Assembly (NCBI GenBank): GCA_900318645.1
Contig: ONLH01000009.1
Location: 62,001-126,000 of the forward strand
Source of the DNA: an uncultured Prevotellaceae bacterium
GTDB taxonomy: Bacteria; Bacteroidota; Bacteroidia; Bacteroidales; Muribaculaceae
Reading direction: 5' to 3'
DNA length: 64,000 nucleotides
Part shown: positions 16,974-24,868 of the stretch, piece by piece
How the letters are laid out: every line of letters begins with the position of its first letter
How positions within the stretch are numbered: position 1 is the first letter of the stretch
Translations under genes and position numbers: made by a program
Notes under the pieces: model-generated
Database searches by the model: none
What the model was told of the DNA's origin: nothing
The model's input: the letters and a program-made list of their open reading frames with translations, nothing else

Positions 16974-17675
16974 TTACGCATCAATATAATCAAGGACTTG
17001 TGTGATGCGCGTAATGGTGTTGGGGTGGGTCTGCTGGTCTTCCTCTTCGGTCCAGCCTTTTCCCTTCAACCACAGCGTTTGGCAACCAAGAGATTCTGCG
17101 GGCAGGATATCCTTGCGCAGGCTATCTCCCACGACGAGAACCTCGTTTGGGTTCATCTCTAAAGCGTCAACGCCTAGCTTGAACAGCGTTGGGTTTGGCT
17201 TGCGTACACCCACCACGGCACTCTCGATGATGCCTTTGAACAGATGGCGTATTTCGTAATCCCTCAAAACTTCATCAATATTGCCGTAGAAATTGCTCAC
17301 GAGCATCATCGGGTAGCGGTCATGCAGCTTTTCAAGCATGGGTAATGCTTCGTTGATGCAAGCTCGTGCGGCGTTATCGCAGTAGTCGGCAATCTGGTCA
17401 ACCCACTTGGTGGCTGTCGTGTCATCGGGCCTCTCAGGCAGATAACTGATCTCAAGTGCAATCTTCTTGCGCAGGAGGGTGTGGAAGTTGTCCTGGGGGA
17501 GGATGATTCTCTCACGAGCCAGAGCGCGTTCTCCTTCAACGTAGGCGTTGCGGAAGGTCTCTCGATCAATAGGAACGCAAGCTTGCTGGTAGCCTTCCCA
17601 TAAGACCTCACTCCAGTGCACACCACGGCTGTCAAGAGTGCCGCCGTAATCAAAGATGATGCCTTTTATCGTCAT
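16974..17675 (-). CDS. HAD-superfamily hydrolase
   Basis: A 233-residue HAD-IA-like phosphatase. Motif I reads FDYGGTLDSRG: the nucleophile Asp is present but the usual second Asp (the general acid) is Gly, a variant seen in part of the family. Motif II is MLVSNF, and motif IV is VVGDSLRKDILPA with KPNPTLFK before it. The gene follows pdxA by 10 bp and precedes the nucleotidyltransferase by 57 bp, so it belongs to that operon. The substrate may be a small phosphorylated metabolite such as inositol phosphate or a sugar phosphate. Confidence 0.85.
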   Translation of the reverse strand: MTIKGIIFDYGGTLDSRGVHWSEVLWEGYQQACVPIDRETFRNAYVEGERALARERIILPQDNFHTLLRKKIALEISYLPERPDDTTATKWVDQIADYCDNAARACINEALPMLEKLHDRYPMMLVSNFYGNIDEVLRDYEIRHLFKGIIESAVVGVRKPNPTLFKLGVDALEMNPNEVLVVGDSLRKDILPAESLGCQTLWLKGKGWTEEEDQQTHPNTITRITQVLDYIDA

Positions 17676-17685
17676 AATGCTTCAA

Positions 17686-18792
17686 CTAAGGTTGCTCGCC
17701 CTTGGTCAAGTCGAGTTTCACGTTATCCCGTCCTCTGTCTTGGAACAATTTCGGGAGCGGATTCTGGTGGGCTTCGTCGTAATGGAGTCGGTGACGACAC
17801 ACGTCGATCGCCATATAGATGGCATGTCGCATTGATGATTCATCAGCGAGACCTTGGCCTGCTATATCATAACCGGTGCCATGGTCGGGGCTCGTGCGTA
17901 CGATGGGGAGGCCAGCTGTAAAGTTCACACCCTCGTTCATTGCGATTGTTTTGAATGGTGCGAGTCCTTGATCATGGTACATGGCAAGTACGCCGTCAAA
18001 ACGGCGGTAGTGCCTTGCGCCGAAGAATCCGTCGGCTGCGTAAGGGCCAAAACATTGTACCTTGTCCTCATCAACTGTCTGTTGAATAGCGGGGATGATG
18101 ATGTCTCGTTCTTCATTACCGAGCATACCGTTTTCTCCACAATGAGGGTTCAAGGATAGAACGGCAATGCGTGGACAACTGATTTCAAAGTCGCGTTTTA
18201 ACGACGAGTCGAGCATGCGCAATTTTTCGCGTATGCCTTCAATAGAGAGTGCCGTAGGCACTTGAGAAAGAGGAAGATGGGTGGTAGCTAGTGCAATGCG
18301 CAGATTGGATGCACATAGAATCATCAACGCCTTGTTTCCATCGCCTGCTGCGCTTTCGAGATACTCGGTGTGTCCTGTAAACTGGAACTGCTCGCTCTGG
18401 ATGTTGTCCTTGCTGATGGGGGCAGTGACAAGCACGTCAATCAGGCCTGATTTGAGGTCGCGAACAGCAGCCTCGAGAGAGAGGAACGATGCTAGTCCTG
18501 CCTGTTTGCTGGGTTGACCCAATTCTATCTTGATGTCCTGGTCGAAGCATTCTACTAGATTGGGCATATTATCCTTGAGATTCTGGGCGCTCTTGGTGTG
18601 GTTGATTTGGAATCCAGGGAGATTGCAAGCGTTGCGATGATAGCTTACTACCTTGGTGGATCCATAAATTACTGGAATACAGAGGTCCATCATTTCGGGG
18701 ACCCCGATGGCTTTCATGACAACCTCAACTCCGATGCCGTTAGTGTCACCGATGGTAATACCAACTTTCAGTCGTTTATTATCTTCATTCAT
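17686..18792 (-). CDS. pdxA: 4-Hydroxythreonine-4-phosphate dehydrogenase
   Basis: A 368-residue enzyme of the DXP-dependent pyridoxal 5'-phosphate pathway. Features: KVGITIGDTNGIGVEV at the N-terminus, PISKDN, and the three metal-ligand regions FTGHTEYL, LNPHCGENG and AMYHDQGLAPFK, with FTAGLPIVRTSPDHGTGYDIAG at the substrate site. Slightly longer than the E. coli protein, as is usual in Bacteroidota. It is first in an operon with the HAD hydrolase and nucleotidyltransferase and is preceded by a good promoter. PLP made by this pathway is needed by the DegT-type aminotransferase of the polysaccharide locus, but that is a general need, not a specific link. Confidence 0.95.
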   Translation of the reverse strand: MNEDNKRLKVGITIGDTNGIGVEVVMKAIGVPEMMDLCIPVIYGSTKVVSYHRNACNLPGFQINHTKSAQNLKDNMPNLVECFDQDIKIELGQPSKQAGLASFLSLEAAVRDLKSGLIDVLVTAPISKDNIQSEQFQFTGHTEYLESAAGDGNKALMILCASNLRIALATTHLPLSQVPTALSIEGIREKLRMLDSSLKRDFEISCPRIAVLSLNPHCGENGMLGNEERDIIIPAIQQTVDEDKVQCFGPYAADGFFGARHYRRFDGVLAMYHDQGLAPFKTIAMNEGVNFTAGLPIVRTSPDHGTGYDIAGQGLADESSMRHAIYMAIDVCRHRLHYDEAHQNPLPKLFQDRGRDNVKLDLTKGEQP

Positions 18793-18826
18793 TATTCTAT
18801 GTCTCGTTTACTATGAAAATAAAACG

Positions 18827-18858
18827 CAAAATTACAATAAAAATTGTCTGGACTGCAA
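18827..18858 (-). promoter_or_regulatory. Promoter of the pdxA operon
   Basis: Minus strand: TTG at 18858-18856, 21 bp, TAATTTTG at 18834-18827, then 34 bases to the start codon. Confidence 0.7.
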
Positions 18859-19444
18859 TTTGTGAGAGAGTTTTTGCGTGTTTGTGTTTGGCTCTGGGGC
18901 GCGTTAGCTCAGATTGATGGTTGTGAAAAGTGATCACATCGTATTCCTTCACTTGGTAGTATCTTATTCGCAAATTGTGTTAATATAATATGGGGCATTT
19001 CGGAAATTATCATAGAATGGATGGTGCATATCGGCATTGCTTTGTCAATAAATATTAATAATAAAATATGGTTCTTTATAGCTGGTGCCTGATGCCTCCA
19101 TCTGGTAAGATCCTTGATTGTCTCTGATCGCGTTTTCCTGTGAATGTTGATTCATCAATTTCTGCTTGTTGTTTTTAAGTGATTGAACAATATGTGTTTA
19201 TGTATTAATGCTTTTCTTCTCAATGATGGCATTTTTTATAAGATGAATGATTGTCGTTTGGTCGTGGCTCTCTGAGAACTGGAAATTTTGATAGTTTGTT
19301 TTGTGTCAGGTCGATGGGTAATTTTATTTTTTAATTATGGATATTTATAATTATATTTTTGTGCAGAAGCATGGCTCTTTATGAACTCATTTTGTCGATG
19401 GCGTTTCTTTTTCCTGGGAGTTCCTTGTTTTTTGTGAGCCAAAC

Positions 19445-19475
19445 TTGCGTATCTCAAGGGAAAGCAGTACTTTTG
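19445..19475 (+). promoter_or_regulatory. Promoter of the polysaccharide locus
   Basis: TTG at 19445-19447, 20 bp, TACTTTTG at 19468-19475. The expected transcription start (about 19482) leaves a leader of about 260 nt before the first gene at 19740. Confidence 0.7.
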
Positions 19476-19483
19476 CAACTTAA

Positions 19484-19695
19484 ATGTTTACGCATAATGC
19501 GTGCGTGTGCGCGAAATTGAACATTGCGTTTGACAAGACATACAACAGGTAACTTGCTGTAAATGACTACTGTGATAGTGTCACCAGCTTTGCCCGCTCT
19601 CCATTGGTCCACCGTCTCCCCGAGACTCGGTGACCCTTGTTGTTGTCTCAGCTGTACCAGTGCTAAGATGATGGCTATTTTGGAGACGCATCATC
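19484..19695 (+). promoter_or_regulatory. Structured leader with mutually exclusive hairpins and a possible leader peptide
   Basis: An open frame of 22 codons (ATG 19484, stop TAA 19550-19552; Met-Phe-Thr-His... Tyr-Asn-Arg) begins within a few bases of the predicted transcription start. Downstream, hairpin 1 spans 19606-19635 (GTCTC-CCC-GAGAC inside GGTC...GACC) and hairpin 2 spans 19667-19695 (GATGATG / CATCATC). CGTCTCC at 19613-19619 is exactly complementary to GGAGACG at 19682-19688, so a long-range pairing would break hairpin 1; GTCACC at 19580 can also pair with GGTGAC at 19629. This is the architecture of an attenuator or antiterminator target, as in UpxY-controlled capsule leaders, but no UpxY/NusG-like gene is in the window. 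Confidence 0.45.
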
Positions 19696-19739
19696 GTTGA
19701 AGTCTTGTTGGTGTGTAAGATTTTAAACTCTAAAGAACG

Positions 19740-20483
19740 ATGAGACCGTTACATATCATTATGCCGATGGCTGGAGAAGGCTCAAGGTTCGCCAAAGCAG
19801 GTTGGACAACGCCTAAACCGCTCATTGAATTACAAGGAGTTCCGCTGTTTCAAAGGGCGATAGGAAGTGTCGCAATTGATGGTGTGGATATGAAATACAG
19901 TTTGATTGTGCGTCAAGAGCACATTGACAACCAGCATATTGATGTCCTTATCAAGGAATTGCTGCCTGAAGCACGAGTTTTCTCTGTTCTCAAGACTACT
20001 CGGGGCGCTGTTGAGACCTGTTTGGTTGCAGAGAAGGCCATTGAAGATGAGGATGCTATAGTGGTCATGGACTGTGATTTGGAGTTCCGTAGTTCCCGCT
20101 ACAATGAGCTGGTATCAGATGCTTTGTCTGTTTCTGCCGATCAGGCAGATGGTGGGGCTTTGGTCTCGTTTGAGTCAAATAATCCTCGCTACAGTTATGC
20201 GCAAATAGACGCAGACAGTCGAGTGTTACGTACTGCAGAGAAAGAGCCAATTTCAAATCATGCTCTTTGTGGTGCATATTTCTTTGGCAGTGGTAAAGAT
20301 TTCAAACGTATAGCGCACCAGTTGCTTGAAGATGGCACTCGAGGTAAGGATGAGTTTTATGTGTCTTTGTTGTACAACTACTTGTTGGCAGAGGGCCGTA
20401 CTGTGCGTCTGGCATCAATGGAAGAGTACTATTCTTACGGCACTCCTGAGGAACTATTGACTTATAGCAGAAAAAGAAAGTAA
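19740..20483 (+). CDS. Sugar-phosphate-type nucleotidyltransferase, first gene of the polysaccharide locus
   Basis: A 247-residue NTP_transferase-family protein. The signature PMAGEGSRFAKAG then TPKPLIEL at residues 9-30 binds the nucleotide; VVMDCDLEF (near 108) provides metal-binding Asp residues; the C-terminus has YYSYGTPEELLTY. It is expected to activate a phosphorylated small molecule or sugar with an NTP. It stands ahead of a HAD hydrolase (7 bp gap) and an APH-fold kinase, so the three probably act on one metabolite. It is clearly related to the gene at 16218. Confidence 0.87.
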   Translation: MRPLHIIMPMAGEGSRFAKAGWTTPKPLIELQGVPLFQRAIGSVAIDGVDMKYSLIVRQEHIDNQHIDVLIKELLPEARVFSVLKTTRGAVETCLVAEKAIEDEDAIVVMDCDLEFRSSRYNELVSDALSVSADQADGGALVSFESNNPRYSYAQIDADSRVLRTAEKEPISNHALCGAYFFGSGKDFKRIAHQLLEDGTRGKDEFYVSLLYNYLLAEGRTVRLASMEEYYSYGTPEELLTYSRKRK

Positions 20484-20490
20484 CGGAATT

Positions 20491-21045
20491 GTGGAAGTCA
20501 AATTGATTATTACCGATTTTGATGGTACATTGGTCAATACCTTTCAAGCCAACTACCATGCGTATAGTGAGGCTTTTAGACAGGTTGGACTGGCTTTAAG
20601 CGAGCAGCAATACCGCCAGTGCTATGGGTTGCGATTTGATGGTTTCATGGATGCAGTAGGCATAGATGATATTGATACACGCAAACGCATACGTACTATC
20701 AAGGGTGCTTGTTATCCTGGTTTCTTTGGCATGTTGCAAGTTAACCAACGTTTACTGGATTTCATCAGGCTCTTCAGGGCAAGTGGCGGTTTGACTGCTG
20801 TAGCGTCAACCGCTCGTGGCAAGAATTTGGCTAATGCCTTGAAATACATCGGTGCAACAGGGGATTTTGACATGATTCTTGCTGGTGAGGATGTCAAGGA
20901 AGGGAAACCATCACCAGAAATCTATAACACTGTGATGAATAGACTGGGCGTCACAGCGGAAGAAACTTTGATATTTGAGGATTCTACTGTTGGGCTTATG
21001 GCTGCTCAGGCTTCAGGAGCCCATTTCATTAAAATAACTGTCTAA
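20491..21045 (+). CDS. HAD-IA family hydrolase
   Basis: A 184-residue HAD phosphatase resembling beta-phosphoglucomutase or phosphoglycolate phosphatase types. Motif I ITDFDGTLVNTF includes both Asp residues; motif II is VASTARG; Lys is in KEGKPSPEIY; motif IV is LIFEDSTVGLMAA. The start is GTG at 20491, eight bases after the previous stop, with no in-frame ATG nearby. Position in the nucleotidyltransferase/kinase cassette suggests it removes a phosphate from an intermediate of an activated side group. Confidence 0.87.
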   Translation: MEVKLIITDFDGTLVNTFQANYHAYSEAFRQVGLALSEQQYRQCYGLRFDGFMDAVGIDDIDTRKRIRTIKGACYPGFFGMLQVNQRLLDFIRLFRASGGLTAVASTARGKNLANALKYIGATGDFDMILAGEDVKEGKPSPEIYNTVMNRLGVTAEETLIFEDSTVGLMAAQASGAHFIKITV

Positions 21046-21060
21046 TTTGTTATCTAAACT

Positions 21061-21945
21061 ATGAAACTAGACATACAAGGTCATTCAGGCTGTGAAATTG
21101 TCATTGTTCATGAGGATAACGACTTGTTTATCCACAAGAGTACGCATGATTCCGGCTATGTGCCTCGCTTGGTAAATCAAGCTAATAAGCAGATTGCGGC
21201 TTCCAAGATAGAGTATCAGAACATTCGTGTTCCTAAAGTTTTTGAGGTTGAACAAAATGACACTTCAGCTACCATCAAAATGGAATACATTTATTCCCGT
21301 AATTATGTTGAACATTTTGAACAAGCTGGCTTTGAGCAGATCAAGTATCTGATAGGCGCAATCAAGTACTTTATTGACTTGGAAATCAATAATTCTCGGA
21401 TGGAAACCGTGCCTTCTCATATCCTCACGGACAAGATGGCCGATGTTGCCCGCAAAGTGGAGAAAAACGTCCATCTCAAGGATGATGCCGAAGCTCAAGA
21501 ACTAGTGAGAAGGTCAAGCGCGGTGATGGACCAAGTGGGTAATATGGTTCTACCGGTTGGTATGTGCCATGGGGATTTGACGTTCAGCAATATACTTTTC
21601 AACGGAAATAATTATTACTTGATTGATTTCTTGGATTCATTTATTGAGTCACCCTTATTAGATATAGTGAAGATACGTCAAGATACATCCTATCTGTGGT
21701 CCACGTTGATGTATAACAAGCCTTTTGACAAGGTGCGTTTGAGTATTATCAGTGAGAAGATTGACGTGGCCATTGATGAGTATTTCTCCGGCAGATACCA
21801 GTGGTATCGTGATTATTACATGCCACTGCAACTAATGAATTTCCTCCGCATTCTTCAATATGGTCACGATGATAAAGTGATATCATATCTGAAGAAGGTG
21901 ATCTCAAGTCAACTTGATTTTATCAATAATACGAAAAACATCTGA
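21061..21945 (+). CDS. APH/choline-kinase-fold phosphotransferase
   Basis: A 294-residue kinase-like protein. MCHGDLTFSNILF at 168-180 (His170, Asp172, Asn177) and YLIDFLDSF with Asp189 are the catalytic and metal-binding loops of aminoglycoside-phosphotransferase and choline-kinase folds. It would phosphorylate a small alcohol or sugar in the cytoplasm. Located 15 bp after the HAD hydrolase. In other surface-glycan loci such kinases make phosphorylated head groups (LicA-like) that a nucleotidyltransferase then activates; the substrate here is not known. Confidence 0.82.
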   Translation: MKLDIQGHSGCEIVIVHEDNDLFIHKSTHDSGYVPRLVNQANKQIAASKIEYQNIRVPKVFEVEQNDTSATIKMEYIYSRNYVEHFEQAGFEQIKYLIGAIKYFIDLEINNSRMETVPSHILTDKMADVARKVEKNVHLKDDAEAQELVRRSSAVMDQVGNMVLPVGMCHGDLTFSNILFNGNNYYLIDFLDSFIESPLLDIVKIRQDTSYLWSTLMYNKPFDKVRLSIISEKIDVAIDEYFSGRYQWYRDYYMPLQLMNFLRILQYGHDDKVISYLKKVISSQLDFINNTKNI

Positions 21946-21949
21946 AATC

Positions 21950-22633
21950 ATGATGACACTGATAGTACCAATTGCTGCAAGTAATGCAGAATATGAGCAT
22001 AAGCTGCCTCAACCTTTCCGTTTGGATGACGAGGGTACGATGTTTTGTGTCAAGGCAATAGCAGGCCTGCCGTTGCAGGACATTGATGACATCTATTTTG
22101 TAATCTTGCGTGAGCATGACGAGCGCTACATGCTAAGTGAACAGCTCTCCCTGCAGTTCCGTCGAAAGAATCTTTCAAGGGCACATGTGACAATCCTTAA
22201 GCAGCCAACTAACAGTCAGGCTGAGACCGTTGCCCGTGCTATTGAAGAAAACAACATCACAGGGATGGTGCTCATCAAGGACGCCGATTGCTATTTCACA
22301 ACGGATGAGATATTGCCTCAGAATGGTGTCGCTATATATCCATTAGAGGATTTACCGATCGTGGACCCTCAGCACAAGAGCTATGTGGCTGTTGATGATA
22401 TGTTCTATGTGACAAACATCATTGAAAAGCGTGTTGTAAGTCATTTCTTCAGTGCAGGAGGCTATTGTTTTGAGGATGCGTTAGAATTTTGTCGCTACTA
22501 TGAACGCCTCAAAGAGTATTCACCGCTGTATCTGTCTCATATTATTTATGCGATGTTGCTTGATAAGAAAATATTCCGTCCTATCTTGATTGAAGACTAT
22601 CAAGATTGGGGTATGATGCATTTGAATAGTTAA
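21950..22633 (+). CDS. Putative GT-A-fold nucleotidyltransferase-like protein
   Basis: A 227-residue protein with start ATG at 21950 (a second ATG follows); the frame is open slightly upstream but overlaps the kinase gene. TLIVPIAASNAEYE at the start and VLIKDADCYF near residue 103 (Asp-Ala-Asp) suggest a GT-A-type fold as in NTP transferases or family 2 glycosyltransferases, but the glycine-rich NTP loop (GxGxR...KP) is absent. It sits directly after the nucleotidyltransferase-HAD-kinase cassette and may be its partner. I cannot assign a specific reaction. Confidence 0.65.
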   Translation: MMTLIVPIAASNAEYEHKLPQPFRLDDEGTMFCVKAIAGLPLQDIDDIYFVILREHDERYMLSEQLSLQFRRKNLSRAHVTILKQPTNSQAETVARAIEENNITGMVLIKDADCYFTTDEILPQNGVAIYPLEDLPIVDPQHKSYVAVDDMFYVTNIIEKRVVSHFFSAGGYCFEDALEFCRYYERLKEYSPLYLSHIIYAMLLDKKIFRPILIEDYQDWGMMHLNS

Positions 22634-22680
22634 AGGGGTGTGTTCTTAGAGCATTTAATAGAATAATCCAAATTGTCTCG

Positions 22681-23883
22681 ATGAGAATTGTATTTGTAAA
22701 TCTCCATGGTAACGAGTTTCTTGTAAAGCCGCTGAACAAGTTTATTTTCAAGAAATCGGTTGCGATTAAACATAAATATTTCCTTGACTATCTTCTCTCG
22801 CGAGAAGATGTCGAAGTCTGCTCGTTCATCAACAAGAGAGGACTGGCGCTTTCTTATAGAACGCGTAACAAATTCCTGCAATCGTTTCGGTTTTTGGAAC
22901 ACCGAATCACAATGAAGAAGAATGAGATACCCCTGAATAAAGTCAAGGTGTTGAAGAGCGAGGATGAGATACGGCATGATGATATCGTTGTTTTGTATCA
23001 GATTTCTGAACCGCAGCTTGATTTTGATAGACGTCCAGATGCTTTTATCGTTGTGAGCCAGCTACATTTTACCCTTGACACTTCGTCAAAGGTTGAGAAG
23101 CTTGATCCTGATATGATGTTCAATGAGAGCAATATGCAGAAACGCTTTATCGGGTTTGACGAGCACTTCGGCTGGTTCCACAAGGAATATATGGTGAATC
23201 CATTTGTTTTTGCCGACAGATTCAAGGTGGTAAAACCTTTCGCCGAGCGTCAGAATAAGGCTGTTTCAGTCGGTACAATTACCTATCCGGGTTTTGTCGG
23301 CAAGTACTATGGCAACAATTGCTTGCAACCTGCTCGAAAGCAGGTCTATGATCATGCAAAGGAGTTGACCCCTTGGGTGGATTGCTTCAATAGTGATTAT
23401 CTGGAAGAAGTTAAGGCTAGAGCTTCTGCTAGTGACCGAGGGTTGATGGGAGTGCTTAATCGCTTAAATGACAAATTCTTCTTGGGGCATCAGAAGAAGT
23501 ATTTCTCATTTGACATGGTGGAGAAATTTAACGACTACAAGATGTGTGTCGTTGGAGAGGAAATCGTCGGTTTGCCTGGTATCGGCTTTGTTGAAGGTAT
23601 GGCCTGCGGGTGCGCCTATTTGGGCCAAACCGTAGGGTATTATGAGGATTATGGCATGAAGGCTGGTGTGCATTATATTGGCTATGATGGCACGCTTGAT
23701 GACCTGAAAGCTAAAATCAGTTATTATCAGCAACCCGAACACCAGGAGGAACTTGAAACGATAGCTAGAACCGGCTGTGAGTTTGTGCGTTCACATTTCA
23801 ATGGCCCGGTGGCTGCTAAATCATTGTTGGAGAACCTGCTCGAAGCTCAACGTCGTTGGATGGAAGAGCATCCTAATAAATGA
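22681..23883 (+). CDS. Putative glycosyltransferase (GT-B type)
   Basis: A 400-residue soluble protein. The N-terminal MRIVFVNLHGNEF looks like the first strand of a GT-B fold. The region VVGEEIVGLPGIGFVEGMACGCAYLG (near 290-315, given here only in part: GFVEGMACG) matches the donor-binding E-x-MA-G pattern of GT4-like enzymes, and the C-terminus has the usual amphipathic helix. Expected to act in repeat-unit assembly. More divergent than the other glycosyltransferases here. Confidence 0.72.
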   Translation: MRIVFVNLHGNEFLVKPLNKFIFKKSVAIKHKYFLDYLLSREDVEVCSFINKRGLALSYRTRNKFLQSFRFLEHRITMKKNEIPLNKVKVLKSEDEIRHDDIVVLYQISEPQLDFDRRPDAFIVVSQLHFTLDTSSKVEKLDPDMMFNESNMQKRFIGFDEHFGWFHKEYMVNPFVFADRFKVVKPFAERQNKAVSVGTITYPGFVGKYYGNNCLQPARKQVYDHAKELTPWVDCFNSDYLEEVKARASASDRGLMGVLNRLNDKFFLGHQKKYFSFDMVEKFNDYKMCVVGEEIVGLPGIGFVEGMACGCAYLGQTVGYYEDYGMKAGVHYIGYDGTLDDLKAKISYYQQPEHQEELETIARTGCEFVRSHFNGPVAAKSLLENLLEAQRRWMEEHPNK

Positions 23884-23892
23884 TATTCTGAT

Positions 23893-24813
23893 ATGGTCTC
23901 AATACTTGTTCCTGTATATAACGCAGCTCCTTATTTGCAGGAGTGTGTGGGAAGCCTTACAGGCCAGACCTATACCGATTTGCAGATTGTTCTCATCAAT
24001 GATGGCTCAACCGATGATTCCTGGGAGGTCATGAAGACTTTGGCAAGCCAGGACAAACGCATTGAGATTTACAGTCAACCCAATTGTGGGGTAGCGGCAA
24101 CAAGGAATCGCTTGCTTGACAAAGTGCGTGGCGACTTTGTCCTGTTTGTGGACAGTGACGACTGGATAGAGTTGAATACGATTGAGCTACTGATGCGCGA
24201 ACAGGAAGAAGAAGATTATGACATAGTGGCATATCAGTTGTCTTCACCAATACCGTGCAATGAGTATTATGATAAGGAGCAGATTGTCAAGAAATTTCTT
24301 GAGCATAGCACCTTCCGTGGCTCGTTGTGTGATAAATTGGTTAAAGCAGATCTGTACAAGGGTTTGGGAATTGACCCAACTGTCAGCTATGGAGAGGATG
24401 CATTATTGATTTGGCAGGTGTTACAGCGTGTCCAAAAGGTATGTGTCCTTGGAAAAGTGCTTTACCATTATCGGGAAAATGAAGATAGCTTGTCGCGCCA
24501 GCATTTCAATGGTAAGAAATTTACTGCCTATACAACGTGGGACTATATATCACGTGATACTGAGGAATTATGGCCTCAGTATAAAGACTTGGCAAAGGCT
24601 CGTTTTGCATGTGAAATGGCCCAGATATTGCGATTTGGGGCTATGTCTGGATACAGATATGACAATAGTGTGAGACTGCTTCAAGAGGAAGTTCATCGTG
24701 ATGGACATTTAATCAGAAAAACAAGAATTTCCTCAATAAAAATGAGTCTTCTGGCTTGGTTGGTCTCACACAGTTATTGGCTTACTTGCCGTTTGTCAAG
24801 ATTTTTAAAGTAA
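23893..24813 (+). CDS. Family 2 glycosyltransferase
   Basis: A 306-residue GT2 enzyme: VSILVPVYNAAPYLQEC at the start, LINDGSTDDSWEV (35-47), NCGVAATRNRLLD, and the metal-binding VDSDDW near 90-95. No strong membrane helices apart from a hydrophobic C-terminal patch. It begins 9 bp after the preceding glycosyltransferase. The donor sugar cannot be read from the sequence. Confidence 0.9.
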   Translation: MVSILVPVYNAAPYLQECVGSLTGQTYTDLQIVLINDGSTDDSWEVMKTLASQDKRIEIYSQPNCGVAATRNRLLDKVRGDFVLFVDSDDWIELNTIELLMREQEEEDYDIVAYQLSSPIPCNEYYDKEQIVKKFLEHSTFRGSLCDKLVKADLYKGLGIDPTVSYGEDALLIWQVLQRVQKVCVLGKVLYHYRENEDSLSRQHFNGKKFTAYTTWDYISRDTEELWPQYKDLAKARFACEMAQILRFGAMSGYRYDNSVRLLQEEVHRDGHLIRKTRISSIKMSLLAWLVSHSYWLTCRLSRFLK

Positions 24814-24868
24814 TCACCTTTATTAATTTAGTTGCCTTAAAGTAAAATCCGAGTAAGAATTTGGGATT

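Larger units (their letters stand above)
18793..19739. other. 947-bp intergenic region between pdxA and the polysaccharide locus
   Basis: The longest gene-free stretch. It contains the divergent pdxA promoter on its left and the polysaccharide-locus promoter and structured leader on its right. Between about 18900 and 19430 it is AT-rich and I see no gene, no RNA gene and no convincing inverted repeat pair that would mark an invertible promoter. Confidence 0.75.

Noticed and set aside
18897-18925. A tRNA-like stretch (GCGTTAGCTCAGATTGATGG resembling a D-arm)
   Set aside because: No anticodon arm or TTCGAATC-type T-arm follows at the right distance, and no acceptor stem can be formed.
18860-19440. 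An invertible promoter region before the polysaccharide locus
   Set aside because: I found no pair of long inverted repeats flanking the promoter and no recombinase gene nearby.
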